In this document: positions 9,118 through 19,696 of the stretch, one piece after another
Layout of the letters: each line of letters starts with the position of its first letter
Position numbering within the stretch: the first letter of the stretch is position 1
Source of the DNA: an uncultured Pelagibacteraceae bacterium
GTDB taxonomy: Bacteria; Pseudomonadota; Alphaproteobacteria; Pelagibacterales; Pelagibacteraceae
DNA length: 64,000 bases
Direction: 5' to 3'
Assembly: GCA_902579105.1 (NCBI GenBank)
Contig: CACHFM010000005.1
Span: 1 to 64,000, forward strand
Made by a program: the position numbers and the translations under genes
The notes under the pieces: generated by a model
Told to the model about the DNA's origin: nothing
Database searches by the model: none
What the model saw: the letters and a program-made list of their open reading frames with translations, nothing else

Positions 9118-11149
9118 ACTTAAAGTTAATGATATTGATTTAGAAGTAGAAGATGGATTAACTGTTCTTCAAGCTTGTGAAAAAGCAGGAGTTGAGATTC
9201 CAAGATTTTGTTATCATGAAAAATTATCTATAGCAGGTAATTGTAGAATGTGTTTAGTAGAAATGGAAAAATCTCCTAAACCTATAGCTTCATGTGCTAT
9301 GCCAGCAGCTGATGGTATGGTAATTAAAACCAATACTGCATTTGTTGAAAAAGCTCGAAAAGGTGTAATGGAATTTTTATTAGCAAATCATCCTTTGGAT
9401 TGTCCAGTATGTGATCAGGGTGGTGAATGTGATCTTCAAGATCAATCAATGTACTATGGAATTGATAAATCAAGATTTAAGGAAAACAAAAGAATGGTAC
9501 CTGAAAAAAACATGGGACCATTAATTAAAACACAGATGACAAGATGTATTCATTGCACAAGATGTGTACGGTTTGCAACAGAAATAGCAGGTGTACCAGA
9601 GCTTGGCGCTATTGGTAGAGGAGAAGACATGCAAATAACCACTTATTTAGAGCAATCTATGCAATCTGAGTTATCTGCAAATGTAGTGGATCTTTGTCCA
9701 GTTGGAGCACTTACATCAAAACCGTATGTATTTGAAGCTAGACCTTGGGAATTAAAAAAAACTGAAACTATAGATGTTATGGATGCTGTTGGTTCAAATA
9801 TAAGAGTAGATACTTATGATTGGGAAGTTAAAAGAGTTCTTCCAATAATTAATGAAAATATTAATGAGGAATGGATATCTGATAAAACAAGGTACGCATG
9901 TGATGGTTTACTGCAACAAAGATTAGACACCCCATTTATTAAATATAATAAAAAATTTGAAAAAGCTTCATGGAACGAAGTTTATAAAATTATTAAATCA
10001 AAATTTGAGCATACACAAAAAGAAAAAATTTGTGGATTTGTTGGTGATCTAACAAATATGGAGACAAGTTTTATTTTTAAAGAATTTTTTGATAGAACGC
10101 TAGATATTAATAATTATGAATCTAGATCTGATAATCGATTTTTAGATGATAATAAAAGAGAGAATTATTTATTTAATTCTACAATAAATGGTATTGAAGA
10201 ATCTGACCTTATTTTTTTAGCTGGTACAAATCCAAGATATGAAGCAACTATATTAAATGCTAGAATCAGAAAATCATATTTAAACAATAATACTAAAATT
10301 ATTTCACTTAATGATGTAGGTGATTTAACTTATCCATACGAAAGTTTAGATGGAAAAACTCAAACATTAAAAGAAATTTTTAATGGAAACAATGAAATTT
10401 CAAATCAGATTTCAAGCGCAAAAAAACCTTTAGTAATCATTGGAGAGTCTTTATTAAAATTAAATTCATCAAAATATTTATTTAATAAAATTAAAGAATT
10501 TCTTATTAAAAATAATAAATTTACAGATGATTGGAATTCTTTAAACACTTTATCTTGTGACGCTTCAACAGTAGGCAATTACGATCTTGGAATAGTTAAT
10601 CAAAAAAATAATTTATTAGATGAATTAAAAAAACATAAATTTGATATTGTATATTTAGTCGGTCAGGATGATTTAAATTTTGATAAAAAGGATGAATTTA
10701 TAATTTATCAAGGAAGTCATGGAGATAAGGGAGCGGAAATTGCTGATATAATTTTACCTGGTTCTGCATATACAGAACAAGACGGCTATTTTACAAATTT
10801 AGAAGGAAAAATACAAAAAGCTCAAAAAGCTTCATACCCGCCAGGTGATGCAAAAGAAGACTGGCAAATAATTAATGAATTAGCTGAATTTATCAGCGAT
10901 AGAAAACTATTTAATGATAAAGATGAATTAGAAAGCAGTATGCTTAATTATCTAAATTTGCAAAAAGAAAAGCAAATTAATTCTAAAGAACAAAACGATA
11001 AGTCTGAAGATGCAGAGTTTGAAAATGAAAGTTTAAAGATTTTTTTTAAAGATTATTATTTCTCTAACGTTATTGCTAGATCTTCAAAAACAATGATTGA
11101 ATGTAATAATTCAAAACTAAATCTTAAATCAACAGGAACTGATGGATAA
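9110..11149 (+). CDS. nuoG: NADH-quinone oxidoreductase subunit G (75 kDa)
   Basis: NuoG (679 residues) is the iron-sulfur chain subunit. The N-terminal ferredoxin-like domain has [2Fe-2S] ligands Cys34, Cys45, Cys48 and Cys62. Next comes the His-Cys cluster [14 protein letters not shown] (His94, Cys98, Cys101, Cys107), then a [4Fe-4S] set starting Cys146-x2-Cys149-x2-Cys152. The rest is the molybdopterin-oxidoreductase-like domain without the cofactor, ending in the typical [19 protein letters not shown] stretch. The C-terminal 70 residues are low-complexity and charged. The gene overlaps nuoF and nuoH by eight bases each. Confidence 0.96.
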   Translation: MLKLKVNDIDLEVEDGLTVLQACEKAGVEIPRFCYHEKLSIAGNCRMCLVEMEKSPKPIASCAMPAADGMVIKTNTAFVEKARKGVMEFLLANHPLDCPVCDQGGECDLQDQSMYYGIDKSRFKENKRMVPEKNMGPLIKTQMTRCIHCTRCVRFATEIAGVPELGAIGRGEDMQITTYLEQSMQSELSANVVDLCPVGALTSKPYVFEARPWELKKTETIDVMDAVGSNIRVDTYDWEVKRVLPIINENINEEWISDKTRYACDGLLQQRLDTPFIKYNKKFEKASWNEVYKIIKSKFEHTQKEKICGFVGDLTNMETSFIFKEFFDRTLDINNYESRSDNRFLDDNKRENYLFNSTINGIEESDLIFLAGTNPRYEATILNARIRKSYLNNNTKIISLNDVGDLTYPYESLDGKTQTLKEIFNGNNEISNQISSAKKPLVIIGESLLKLNSSKYLFNKIKEFLIKNNKFTDDWNSLNTLSCDASTVGNYDLGIVNQKNNLLDELKKHKFDIVYLVGQDDLNFDKKDEFIIYQGSHGDKGAEIADIILPGSAYTEQDGYFTNLEGKIQKAQKASYPPGDAKEDWQIINELAEFISDRKLFNDKDELESSMLNYLNLQKEKQINSKEQNDKSEDAEFENESLKIFFKDYYFSNVIARSSKTMIECNNSKLNLKSTGTDG

Positions 11150-12149
11150 TATGGAATATTTAAATATTATTTTCCAAGAAATATATAAAATACTTCTCTT
11201 ATTAGTACCTGTTCTTGTATCTGTTGCCATCATAGTTTGGCTTGATAGAAGAGTCTGGGCTTTTGTTCAAAAAAGACAAGGTCCTAATGTTGTTGGCCCA
11301 TTTGGTTTACTCCAATCTCTCGCAGATGCTTTAAAGTATGTATTTAAGGAAATTATTATTCCATCTAGTTCAAATAAAGTAATTTTTATTTTAGCTCCGA
11401 TAGTAACCATGACACTTGCTTTGATAGCATGGGCAGTAATTCCATTTAGTGCAACTCAAGTTTTAGCAGATATTAATGTTGGCATACTATACTTATTTGC
11501 AGTTTCCTCATTAGGAGTTTATGGAATTATAATGGGAGGTTGGGCATCTAATTCAAAGTATCCTTTTTTAGGTGCAATTAGATCAGCAGCACAAATGGTA
11601 TCTTATGAAGTTTCTATAGGAGTAATAATTATTAATGTTTTACTTTGTGTAGGATCTTTAAATTTAAATGACATTGTTGTAGCTCAAAAAAATTTATGGT
11701 TTATCATTCCATTATTTCCAATGTTTGTTATTTTTTTTATTTCAGCATTAGCTGAAACAAATAGACCTCCTTTTGATTTACCAGAAGCAGAAGCAGAATT
11801 AGTTGCAGGATATCAAACAGAATATTCTGGAATGATGTATGCAATGTTCTGGTTAGGAGAGTATGCAAACATTTTGTTAATGTGTGCAATGGGAGCAATA
11901 TTATTTTTAGGAGGTTGGTTATCTCCTATAGAAATATATCCATTCACATTAGTGCCAGGTGCTTTATGGTTAATATTTAAAATATTATTATTATTTATTT
12001 TATTTGCACTTGTTAAAGCTATAGTACCGAGATATCGATATGATCAATTGATGAGATTGGGATGGAAAGTTTTCTTACCTTTATCATTAATCTGGGTAGT
12101 ATTAACCGCAAGCTACTTATTTTATTTTAATCTATTACCAACAAATTAA
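11142..12149 (+). CDS. nuoH: NADH-quinone oxidoreductase subunit H
   Basis: NuoH (335 residues, about eight membrane helices) is the membrane subunit that closes the quinone channel and starts the proton path. Diagnostic stretches are [20 protein letters not shown], the loop [20 protein letters not shown] with its conserved acidic residues, and [20 protein letters not shown] near the C-terminus. Length is normal. The first codons overlap the end of nuoG. nuoI follows two bases after the stop. Confidence 0.97.
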   Translation: MDNMEYLNIIFQEIYKILLLLVPVLVSVAIIVWLDRRVWAFVQKRQGPNVVGPFGLLQSLADALKYVFKEIIIPSSSNKVIFILAPIVTMTLALIAWAVIPFSATQVLADINVGILYLFAVSSLGVYGIIMGGWASNSKYPFLGAIRSAAQMVSYEVSIGVIIINVLLCVGSLNLNDIVVAQKNLWFIIPLFPMFVIFFISALAETNRPPFDLPEAEAELVAGYQTEYSGMMYAMFWLGEYANILLMCAMGAILFLGGWLSPIEIYPFTLVPGALWLIFKILLLFILFALVKAIVPRYRYDQLMRLGWKVFLPLSLIWVVLTASYLFYFNLLPTN

Positions 12150-12151
12150 TT

Positions 12152-12637
12152 GTGAAATTATCTAGATTTTTTAAAACTATATTAATGACAGACTTTGTTG
12201 GTGGTTTGTTTATGGCAATTAAAGAATTGTTTAAATCAAAAAAAACTATCAATTATCCTTTTGAAAAAGGTAAAATTAGCCCACGCTTTAGAGGTGAACA
12301 TGCTCTTAGAAGATATCCTAACGGTGAAGAAAGATGTATAGCATGTAAACTTTGTGAAGCTGTATGTCCAGCTCAAGCAATAACAATTGAATCTACAGAG
12401 AGAGAAGATGGAAGTAGAAAAACTACTCGATATGATATTGATATGATGAAATGTATTTATTGCGGTTTATGTGAAGAGTCATGTCCAGTTGACGCAATTG
12501 TCCAGGGTCCAAATTTTGAATTTTCGACAGAGACAAGAGAAGAGCTTTATTACACTAAAGAGAAACTGTTAGATAATGGAGACAGATGGGAGAATGTTTT
12601 AGAGGCTAATATCAAAGCTGATAATCCTTATAGATAA
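12152..12637 (+). CDS. nuoI: NADH-quinone oxidoreductase subunit I (two [4Fe-4S] clusters)
   Basis: NuoI (161 residues) is the ferredoxin-like subunit carrying clusters N6a and N6b, which link the NuoG chain to N2 in NuoB. Two Cx2Cx2Cx3C motifs are complete: Cys62/65/68/72 in [12 protein letters not shown] and Cys101/104/107/111 in [12 protein letters not shown]. The start is a GTG at 12152, two bases after the nuoH stop. The N-terminal helix and the [19 protein letters not shown] lead-in are typical of alphaproteobacterial and mitochondrial forms (TYKY-like). Confidence 0.97.
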   Translation: MKLSRFFKTILMTDFVGGLFMAIKELFKSKKTINYPFEKGKISPRFRGEHALRRYPNGEERCIACKLCEAVCPAQAITIESTEREDGSRKTTRYDIDMMKCIYCGLCEESCPVDAIVQGPNFEFSTETREELYYTKEKLLDNGDRWENVLEANIKADNPYR

Positions 12638-12641
12638 AGTC

Positions 12642-13274
12642 ATGATTGCTCACTCTATTTTTTTTTACTTTTTTTCAATTATAGCTGTTGTCTCTGCAAT
12701 AATGGTTACTGTTTCTAAAAATACAGTTCATTCTGTATTTTTTTTAATATTAGATTTTATCAGCATATCTTGTCTCTTTATAATGATAGGTGCGGAGTTT
12801 TTAGGAATGATGATGCTTATAGTCTACGTCGGTGCTGTTGCTGTATTATTTTTATTTGTTGTAATGATGTTAAATGTTGCTCAACAAAAAAATCAATGGT
12901 TTGCATCAGAAGAAAGTTCAAAACACATACCAGTAGGTTTAATTATAAGTATTCTTATTTTTTTTGAGCTAATTATAGTAATTGGTGGTTGGAAATATAA
13001 ACCAGATTTGTTTGATCTAAATAATTCAATAACCAACGCCAGTGTAAATAATACTCAATCGTTAGGTCAGGTTTTATACACTGATTACATTCACGTTTTT
13101 CAAATAAGTGGAATGATTTTATTAGTCGCTATGATTGGAGCCATTGTACTAACATTTAGAAAAAGAGAAGGTGTAAAGACTCAAAGTTATTTAAAACAAA
13201 TTTCTAGAGAAAGATCAGAAGGTGTCGAAGTTTTAGATGTTGAAACTAATAAAGGAGTTAAAATTGATGACTGA
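12642..13274 (+). CDS. nuoJ: NADH-quinone oxidoreductase subunit J
   Basis: NuoJ (210 residues) is a membrane subunit (ND6 homologue) with five predicted helices, including the segment [20 protein letters not shown] with the conserved Tyr and pi-bulge region important for coupling. [20 protein letters not shown] is also typical. The C-terminal tail is charged and cytoplasmic, and its coding end overlaps the nuoK start by eight bases. Confidence 0.95.
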   Translation: MIAHSIFFYFFSIIAVVSAIMVTVSKNTVHSVFFLILDFISISCLFIMIGAEFLGMMMLIVYVGAVAVLFLFVVMMLNVAQQKNQWFASEESSKHIPVGLIISILIFFELIIVIGGWKYKPDLFDLNNSITNASVNNTQSLGQVLYTDYIHVFQISGMILLVAMIGAIVLTFRKREGVKTQSYLKQISRERSEGVEVLDVETNKGVKIDD

Positions 13275-13578
13275 AATCGGTTTGGGACATTATTTAACTC
13301 TAGGAGCAGTTATTTTTTCAATAGGTACTATTGGAATATTTCTTAATAGAAAAAATATCATAGTGATTTTAATGAGTATAGAATTAATATTGCTTGCAGT
13401 TAATATAAACTTAGTTTCTTTTTCAATTTTTCTTGGTGATATTGCAGGACAAGTTTTCACTTTATTTATTTTAACAGTTGCAGCAGCAGAAGCTGCAATT
13501 GGATTGGCAATCATAGTTGTTTATTATCGAAATTCAGGAACTATTCGAGTTGAAGAAATAGATAAATTGAAAGGTTAA
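13267..13578 (+). CDS. nuoK: NADH-quinone oxidoreductase subunit K
   Basis: NuoK (103 residues) is the small three-helix antiporter-like membrane subunit (ND4L homologue). The conserved membrane glutamates are visible in [19 protein letters not shown] and [18 protein letters not shown]. The start at 13267 ([10 protein letters not shown]) gives the usual length and overlaps the nuoJ end by eight bases. A longer frame begins at 13237, but it would add ten residues not expected for the family. Confidence 0.96.
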   Translation: MTEIGLGHYLTLGAVIFSIGTIGIFLNRKNIIVILMSIELILLAVNINLVSFSIFLGDIAGQVFTLFILTVAAAEAAIGLAIIVVYYRNSGTIRVEEIDKLKG

Positions 13579-13580
13579 TT

Positions 13581-15494
13581 ATGGAAATTTTAATTTTATT
13601 TCTTCCTTTATTAGCATCAATAATTTCAGGTTTTTTTGGTAAGTATATTGGAGATAGAAATTCAGAAATAGTAACCAGTGCGCTGGTTTCAATTTCTGCA
13701 ATTTTGTCAATATTTGTTCTTTATCAGGTAATTGTTAATCAATATGAAGATAATATAGTTATAGCGACATGGATTAACTCAGGATCACTTGATGTTAATT
13801 GGTCAATGCTAATAGATCCTCTATCTGCTATAATGCTTGTTGTTGTTACTTTGGTTTCATCCTTAGTTCATATCTATTCTATTGGTTATATGTCTCATGA
13901 TCCACATAAGCCAAGATTTATGGCTTATCTATCATTATTTACATTTGCAATGTTAATGCTTGTAACATCAGACAACTTTTTACAATTATTTTTTGGTTGG
14001 GAAGGTGTAGGTTTATGTTCTTATTTTTTAATAGGATTTTGGTTTAAAAAAGAAAGTGCAAATGCTGCAGCAATTAAAGCTTTTGTAGTTAATAGAGTAG
14101 GAGATTTTGGTTTTGCACTAGGAATATTTTTAATTTTTTATCTTTTTGGTACAGTAAATTATTCAGAGGTCTTTCAACAAATTCCAAGTGTAGTTGATAA
14201 AAATTTATCTTTTTTAGGCTTAGAAGTTAAAGCAATAGACTTAATTTGTTTACTTTTATTTATTGGTGCAATGGGAAAATCTGCACAAATTTTACTCCAT
14301 ACCTGGCTGCCCGATGCAATGGAAGGTCCTACACCTGTATCTGCCTTAATTCATGCAGCAACAATGGTGACAGCTGGAGTTTTTTTAGTTGTTAGATGCT
14401 CACCTATTTATGAGTATTCACCATTAATATTAAATTTAATTACTATTGTTGGAATGACCACAGCATTTTTTGCTGCTACGGTTGCTTTAGTTCAAACTGA
14501 TATTAAAAAAATAATTGCCTATTCTACATGTAGTCAACTAGGATATATGTTTTTTGCAGCAGGAGTTGGAGCCTACAATGTTGCAATGTTTCATTTATTT
14601 ACACATGCTTTTTTTAAAGCTTTACTATTTTTGGGATCAGGTTCGGTAATACATGCTTTTAAAGATGAACAAAATATTAATAACATGGGAGGGGTATGGA
14701 AAAAATTACCTTACACTTATTCATTAATGATTATAGGAACTCTTGCTCTAACAGGATTTCCTTTTTTGTCAGGATTTTACTCTAAGGACGCAATTATAGA
14801 ATTTGCTTATCTAAAAGGAAATACTACAGGATATCTCGCGGCTGGAATAGGAATTTTTACTGCATTTTTGACCTCTATATATTCTTGGAGATTAATTTTC
14901 AAAACTTTTCATGGAGAATACAATAATAAAGAAATCAATATTGAAGAAACTCATGAGTCTCCTTTAGTAATGTTAGTACCTTTGATTGTTTTATCTATAG
15001 GTTCAATATTTGCAGGTATTTTATTTAAAGATTTATTTATTGGTCATGGAAATCTTAATTATTTTTGGGGCGAAGCTATTAAATTTTTAGAACCTTTAAG
15101 TACAGAACATCCTCCAATGTGGTTTTTGATTTTAACACCAAGTTTAGTTCTTATATCCATACCAATTGCTTATTATTTATTTTTAAAAAACAAAGGATTA
15201 ACAGATGAAATAACGAATATGAACAAACCTTTGTATAATTTTTTAATTAACAAATGGTATTTTGATGAATTATATGAAGTTATATTTATTAAATCTTCTA
15301 AAAAATTAGGTTTGTTTTTATGGAAATTTTTTGACGTTAAAATAATAGATGGTTTTGGACCTGATGGAATTTCAGCATTAATTAAAAAATTCTCAATAAA
15401 AGCTAAAAAATTCCAAAGTGGATTTATATATCAATATGCTTTTGTAATGTTGTTAGGTTTTACAGCTTTATTAACTTTTTTAATTATTAAATAA
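13581..15494 (+). CDS. nuoL: NADH-quinone oxidoreductase subunit L
   Basis: NuoL (637 residues) is the distal antiporter-like proton pump subunit. Signature stretches are SDNFLQLFFGWEGVGLCSYF, LHTWLPDAMEGPTPVSALIH, the key Lys in IGAMGKSAQ, and FPFLSGFYSKDAIIE. A long amphipathic C-terminal lateral helix followed by a last membrane segment is present. The stop and the next start share one base (TAATG) with nuoM. Confidence 0.96.
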   Translation: MEILILFLPLLASIISGFFGKYIGDRNSEIVTSALVSISAILSIFVLYQVIVNQYEDNIVIATWINSGSLDVNWSMLIDPLSAIMLVVVTLVSSLVHIYSIGYMSHDPHKPRFMAYLSLFTFAMLMLVTSDNFLQLFFGWEGVGLCSYFLIGFWFKKESANAAAIKAFVVNRVGDFGFALGIFLIFYLFGTVNYSEVFQQIPSVVDKNLSFLGLEVKAIDLICLLLFIGAMGKSAQILLHTWLPDAMEGPTPVSALIHAATMVTAGVFLVVRCSPIYEYSPLILNLITIVGMTTAFFAATVALVQTDIKKIIAYSTCSQLGYMFFAAGVGAYNVAMFHLFTHAFFKALLFLGSGSVIHAFKDEQNINNMGGVWKKLPYTYSLMIIGTLALTGFPFLSGFYSKDAIIEFAYLKGNTTGYLAAGIGIFTAFLTSIYSWRLIFKTFHGEYNNKEINIEETHESPLVMLVPLIVLSIGSIFAGILFKDLFIGHGNLNYFWGEAIKFLEPLSTEHPPMWFLILTPSLVLISIPIAYYLFLKNKGLTDEITNMNKPLYNFLINKWYFDELYEVIFIKSSKKLGLFLWKFFDVKIIDGFGPDGISALIKKFSIKAKKFQSGFIYQYAFVMLLGFTALLTFLIIK

Positions 15495-16975
15495 TGAATT
15501 TTCCTATTCTTTCATCTTTAATTTTATTACCAACTATTGGTGCTCTTTTTTTATTTTTTACAAAAAATAAAGATGGAAATAATTTAACTGCTAAATATGT
15601 TTCCTTATTTACAACTATAGTTAATTTTTTAATCTCAATTTATTTGTGGATTTATTTTGATCAATCAACGTCAAACTTTCAATTTATTGAAGAAAGACAA
15701 TGGATTGATGGATTCATAAATTATAAAGTAGGAATTGATGGTATTTCAATCCTATTTGTAATTTTAACTACGTTTATAACACCACTTTGTATTATCTCTG
15801 TAAATAATTCTGTAAAGACAAGACTAAGAGATTTTTTGATTGCGATACTAATTATGGAAAGTTTCATGATCGGAGTTTTTTGTGCTCTTGATTTAGTAGT
15901 ATTTTATTTATTTTTTGAAGCTGGGTTAATTCCAATGTTTTTAATTATTGGTATTTGGGGTGGTCCAAAAAGAGTTTATTCTGCTTTTAAATTCTTTTTA
16001 TATACGCTTCTTGGTTCTGTTTTAATGTTAGTTGCTATTATATCAATTTATTGGATCACAGGCACAACTGATGTAATTCAACTTTATGAACAAGGTATAG
16101 ATACAAGATATCAAAATTTATTATGGTTAGCTTTTTTTAGTTCGTTTGCTGTTAAAACTCCAATGTGGCCGGTACATACCTGGCTTCCTGATGCGCACGT
16201 TGAGGCTCCAACAGCAGGATCAGTACTATTAGCTGCAATATTACTTAAAATGGCAGGATATGGTTTTATAAGATTTTCATTAGGACTTTTCCCAGTTGCA
16301 TCAGAAATCTTTACACCTTTAATTTATACTTTAAGTGTAATTGCAATAATTTTCACATCATTAATTGCTTTAATGCAAGAAGATATGAAAAAACTAATCG
16401 CTTATTCTTCTGTTGCTCATATGGGTTTTGTAACTCTTGGAATATTTACTATTCAACAACAAGGTATTGAAGGAAGTATAATTCAAATGATTAGTCACGG
16501 TTTAGTATCCGCCGCATTATTTTTATGTGTTGGTGTTATTTATGATCGTATGCATTCTAGATTGATTAATTCATATGGTGGAATAGTTGCAGTTATTCCA
16601 AAATACTCAATTTTATTTATGCTGTTTACTCTGGCAGCACTTGGATTACCTGGAACAACTGGATTTATTGGTGAATTTTTGATTTTGATGGCCGCTTTTA
16701 AAGATAATTTTTTGGTAGCAGTAATAGCAAGTTTGGGTGTGATACTGGGAGCAGCATATATGCTATGGCTTTATAAAAGAGTAGTTTTTGGAAAATTAAT
16801 TAATGTTGAACTAAAAAAGATGGTAGATCTTAATAGGTCTGAGTATTTTATATTAACTTGTTTAGCTGTGCCAACGTTATTTTTTGGATTTTATCCTGAT
16901 CCGTTAATTAATACTATTGAGATTTCAGTTAACGATTTAATAAATATGTATAAAACAAATCTAATTAATAAATAA
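15494..16975 (+). CDS. nuoM: NADH-quinone oxidoreductase subunit M
   Basis: NuoM (493 residues) is the second antiporter-like proton channel of complex I. Recognisable segments are YKVGIDGISILFVILTTFIT, LFFEAGLIPMFLIIGIWGG with the conserved membrane Glu, FAVKTPMWPVHTWLPDAHVE with the conserved Lys, and KLIAYSSVAHMGFVTLGIF. Length and the roughly 14 membrane segments are normal. One base separates its stop from the nuoN start. Confidence 0.96.
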   Translation: MNFPILSSLILLPTIGALFLFFTKNKDGNNLTAKYVSLFTTIVNFLISIYLWIYFDQSTSNFQFIEERQWIDGFINYKVGIDGISILFVILTTFITPLCIISVNNSVKTRLRDFLIAILIMESFMIGVFCALDLVVFYLFFEAGLIPMFLIIGIWGGPKRVYSAFKFFLYTLLGSVLMLVAIISIYWITGTTDVIQLYEQGIDTRYQNLLWLAFFSSFAVKTPMWPVHTWLPDAHVEAPTAGSVLLAAILLKMAGYGFIRFSLGLFPVASEIFTPLIYTLSVIAIIFTSLIALMQEDMKKLIAYSSVAHMGFVTLGIFTIQQQGIEGSIIQMISHGLVSAALFLCVGVIYDRMHSRLINSYGGIVAVIPKYSILFMLFTLAALGLPGTTGFIGEFLILMAAFKDNFLVAVIASLGVILGAAYMLWLYKRVVFGKLINVELKKMVDLNRSEYFILTCLAVPTLFFGFYPDPLINTIEISVNDLINMYKTNLINK

Positions 16976-16976
16976 A

Positions 16977-18395
16977 ATGAATAATCTTAATTTAGTATTA
17001 CCTGAGATTTTCATTTCAATTTCAATTATGTTTTTATTAGTTTTAGGAGTTTTCAAAAAAGATAGCTCAAAATTAATTTTTAATATCTCTTTGATAGTAC
17101 TTTTTATCACTTTGATTATTACATTTAACGAAACTTTTGCTATTAATCGAAAAACTTTATTTAACGATAGTGTTGTAATTGATTACATGTCTTCGTTAAT
17201 GAAAATTATTACGTTAATTGCTACATTTTTAGTTCTGGTAATTTCATCGAGTTATCTTAAAACAACTAAAATCTTTAAAATTGAGTATCCTATTTTAATA
17301 CTTAGTTCAGTTCTAGGTATGCTCATTATGATTAGTTCAAATGATTTAATAGTATTTTATATGGGCCTTGAATTACAATCATTGGCCCTTTATGTTTTGG
17401 CTACATTTAATAGAGATAAATTAAAATCATCTGAAGCTGGATTAAAGTACTTTGTACTTAGTGCGCTATCTTCAGGTTTACTTCTATATGGTTGTTCATT
17501 AGTATATGGTTTTTCTGGTTCAACAAATTTTGATATAATCTCAAATCAGCTCAATTCAAACGAATATGTTTTAACTTTTGGAATTGTATTTATATTAGTT
17601 GGACTTGCTTTCAAAATTTCTGCGGTACCTTTCCATATGTGGGCTCCAGATGTTTATGAAGGATCTCCAACATCTGTTACTTTATTTTTTACAATGGTTC
17701 CAAAAATTGCTGCATTAACTGTATTTATAAGATTTTTATATGTACCTTTTTTAAACTTAATAGATCAGTGGCAAATGATAATAATATTCTTATCCCTAGC
17801 TTCAATGATATTTGGTGCTATTGCAGCTATCGGACAGACAAATATAAAGAGACTTATCGCTTATAGTTCTATTGGTCATGTTGGTTATACATTAGCTGGT
17901 TTAGCCACTGGCACAAATGAAGGAATTCAAAGTTCAATAATATATATAACTATATATATAGTTATGAATTTAGCTCTATTCTCTGGCTTATTGATGTTAA
18001 GAAGAAATAATCAATATCATGAGGATATTGAAGATCTATCAGGTTTATCAAAAAACCATCCTTTATTATCTATATCATTATTGATTGTATTATTTTCATT
18101 AGCTGGAATTCCACCACTTGCTGGCTTTTTTGCAAAATTTTATATTTTTAAAGCTGTCTTGGAAGAATCAATGTATTTTCTAGCAATTGTAGGTTTGTTA
18201 TCGACGGTTATTTCTGCATTTTATTATTTAAGAATTATCAAGATTATTTATTTTGATAATCAAAAAGATCAATATGATAATGATCACAGTTTATGGTTAA
18301 AATTCACAATTACATTATCAACAATATTAGTGCTTATATACTTTATTTTTCCAAGTCAACTTATCGACCTTGTATCTAGAATTAATATTATTTAA
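16977..18395 (+). CDS. nuoN: NADH-quinone oxidoreductase subunit N
   Basis: NuoN (472 residues) is the third antiporter-like subunit and the last complex I gene of the operon. Family motifs include FYMGLELQSLALYVLATFNR with the conserved Glu, GLAFKISAVPFHMWAPDVYE with the conserved Lys, and NIKRLIAYSSIGHVGYTLAG. About 14 membrane segments are predicted. The last base of its stop is the first base of birA (TAATG), so the operon reads straight into birA, coaX and rnj, as in other alphaproteobacteria. Confidence 0.96.
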   Translation: MNNLNLVLPEIFISISIMFLLVLGVFKKDSSKLIFNISLIVLFITLIITFNETFAINRKTLFNDSVVIDYMSSLMKIITLIATFLVLVISSSYLKTTKIFKIEYPILILSSVLGMLIMISSNDLIVFYMGLELQSLALYVLATFNRDKLKSSEAGLKYFVLSALSSGLLLYGCSLVYGFSGSTNFDIISNQLNSNEYVLTFGIVFILVGLAFKISAVPFHMWAPDVYEGSPTSVTLFFTMVPKIAALTVFIRFLYVPFLNLIDQWQMIIIFLSLASMIFGAIAAIGQTNIKRLIAYSSIGHVGYTLAGLATGTNEGIQSSIIYITIYIVMNLALFSGLLMLRRNNQYHEDIEDLSGLSKNHPLLSISLLIVLFSLAGIPPLAGFFAKFYIFKAVLEESMYFLAIVGLLSTVISAFYYLRIIKIIYFDNQKDQYDNDHSLWLKFTITLSTILVLIYFIFPSQLIDLVSRINII

Positions 18396-18952
18396 TGAAA
18401 TTAAAAAAATTTAGATTTAAAAAAGTTAAAAGCACAAATAACACAGCTATAAAATTAGCTAAAAGTTTAAATTATAAGTGTGGGATGGTTATATCTGATA
18501 CTCAACTTAATGGAAGAGGTCAGTACGGAAAAAAGTGGATTTCAATTAAAGGAAATTTATTTGTAAGTTTTTTTTATGAATTAAAAAATATAAATCTATC
18601 TTTGTCAGTTATAACTAAAATTAATTGTTTATTAGTAAAAAAATTAATAGAAAATTATTATAAAAAAAAAATTGTATATAAAAAACCAAATGATTTATTA
18701 ATAAATAAAAAAAAAATATGTGGAATATTACATGAAACTATCTCGATATCAGAAAAAAAATTCTTGATTGTTGGTATTGGGATAAATTTAGTAAAAAGTC
18801 CAAAAATTAAAAATTACCCCACAACAAATTTACTTGAATTAATAAATAAAAATGTCAATAAACTAGTTTTTGAAAATGAACTAAAACTACTTTTTGAAAA
18901 AAATTTATCAAGGATGTATAAAATTAATTTTAAATTAAATAAAAATAAATGA
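18395..18952 (+). CDS. birA: biotin--[acetyl-CoA-carboxylase] ligase (short, no repressor domain)
   Basis: This enzyme activates biotin as biotinyl-AMP and attaches it to carrier lysines of carboxylases. The protein has 185 residues, so it is the catalytic domain only and lacks the N-terminal helix-turn-helix of the E. coli repressor form. The biotin/ATP loop is GRGQYGKKWISIKGNLFVS (family GRGRxGRxW). VYKKPNDLLINKKKICGIL carries the catalytic Lys region, and GIGINL follows. It is shorter than the usual 240 residues because the C-terminal SH3-like domain is reduced or absent. It overlaps nuoN by one base and coaX by four. Confidence 0.9.
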   Translation: MKLKKFRFKKVKSTNNTAIKLAKSLNYKCGMVISDTQLNGRGQYGKKWISIKGNLFVSFFYELKNINLSLSVITKINCLLVKKLIENYYKKKIVYKKPNDLLINKKKICGILHETISISEKKFLIVGIGINLVKSPKIKNYPTTNLLELINKNVNKLVFENELKLLFEKNLSRMYKINFKLNKNK

Positions 18953-19695
18953 AAATTTTAGGAGATATTGGTAACACTGAAACTAAAGTTTGTTTGGTTT
19001 CATCAAATAATAGAATAATAAAAAAAATATCTTTTTTAACCAAAAATGTAAATCAATCTAAATTGAATAAATTATTTAATAATTTTAAAATTGATTATAG
19101 AAAAATTAATAAAATAGTTTTTTGTAGCGTGGTACCTAATTCTTTTAATTTAATTAAGAGCTTATTATCAAAAAAAACAAAAGTTAAATGTTACGAAGTT
19201 AAAAATCTAAATTTAAAATCGTTAATAAAAATTAATGTTAATTATAATCAAGTTGGATCAGACAGAATAACAAATGCAATAAGCTTAATGGACAATAAAA
19301 AAAACTTTATCATTCTCGATTTTGGAACAGCTACAACTTTTGATGTGTTAATAAAAGATACATATGTTGGAGGGATTATTGCCCCTGGTATTAAATTGTC
19401 GCTTAATACTCTTTCGGACAAGGCAACTTTAATACCTAGGATTAATTTAAAAAAAATTAACAAAGTAATAGGCAAAGACACAATTTCTGCAGTTAGATCT
19501 GGTTTTTTTTGGGGTTATGCTGGTTTAATTGACAATATTATTAAATTAATTAAGAAAGAAACTGGGAAATCCTTTAAAGTAATAATTACTGGAGGATTTT
19601 CAAATTTTTTTAAAAAATCAATAAAAACGAAAGTAAGTCACAATAAAGATATCACAATTAAAGGTCTTATTAAGATCTCAAAATTAATTAAATAA
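18949..19695 (+). CDS. coaX: type III pantothenate kinase
   Basis: CoaX phosphorylates pantothenate, the first step of coenzyme A synthesis. The 248 residues show the ASKHA-fold signatures: the phosphate loop GDIGNTETKVCLV at the N-terminus, GSDRITNAISLM, the second phosphate motif ILDFGTATTFDVL, and the pantothenate site YVGGIIAPGIKLS. IITGGFSNFF near the end is the third nucleotide motif. The gene sits between birA and rnj, as in many alphaproteobacteria, overlapping birA by four bases. Confidence 0.93.
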   Translation: MKILGDIGNTETKVCLVSSNNRIIKKISFLTKNVNQSKLNKLFNNFKIDYRKINKIVFCSVVPNSFNLIKSLLSKKTKVKCYEVKNLNLKSLIKINVNYNQVGSDRITNAISLMDNKKNFIILDFGTATTFDVLIKDTYVGGIIAPGIKLSLNTLSDKATLIPRINLKKINKVIGKDTISAVRSGFFWGYAGLIDNIIKLIKKETGKSFKVIITGGFSNFFKKSIKTKVSHNKDITIKGLIKISKLIK

Positions 19696-19696
19696 A

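Noticed and set aside
17946..17965. A perfect 20-base TA-rich palindrome inside nuoN
   Set aside because: It encodes an Ile-Tyr-Ile-Thr-Ile-Tyr-Ile membrane segment with AT-rich codons, and the TATATA core arises naturally from that; no regulatory context.
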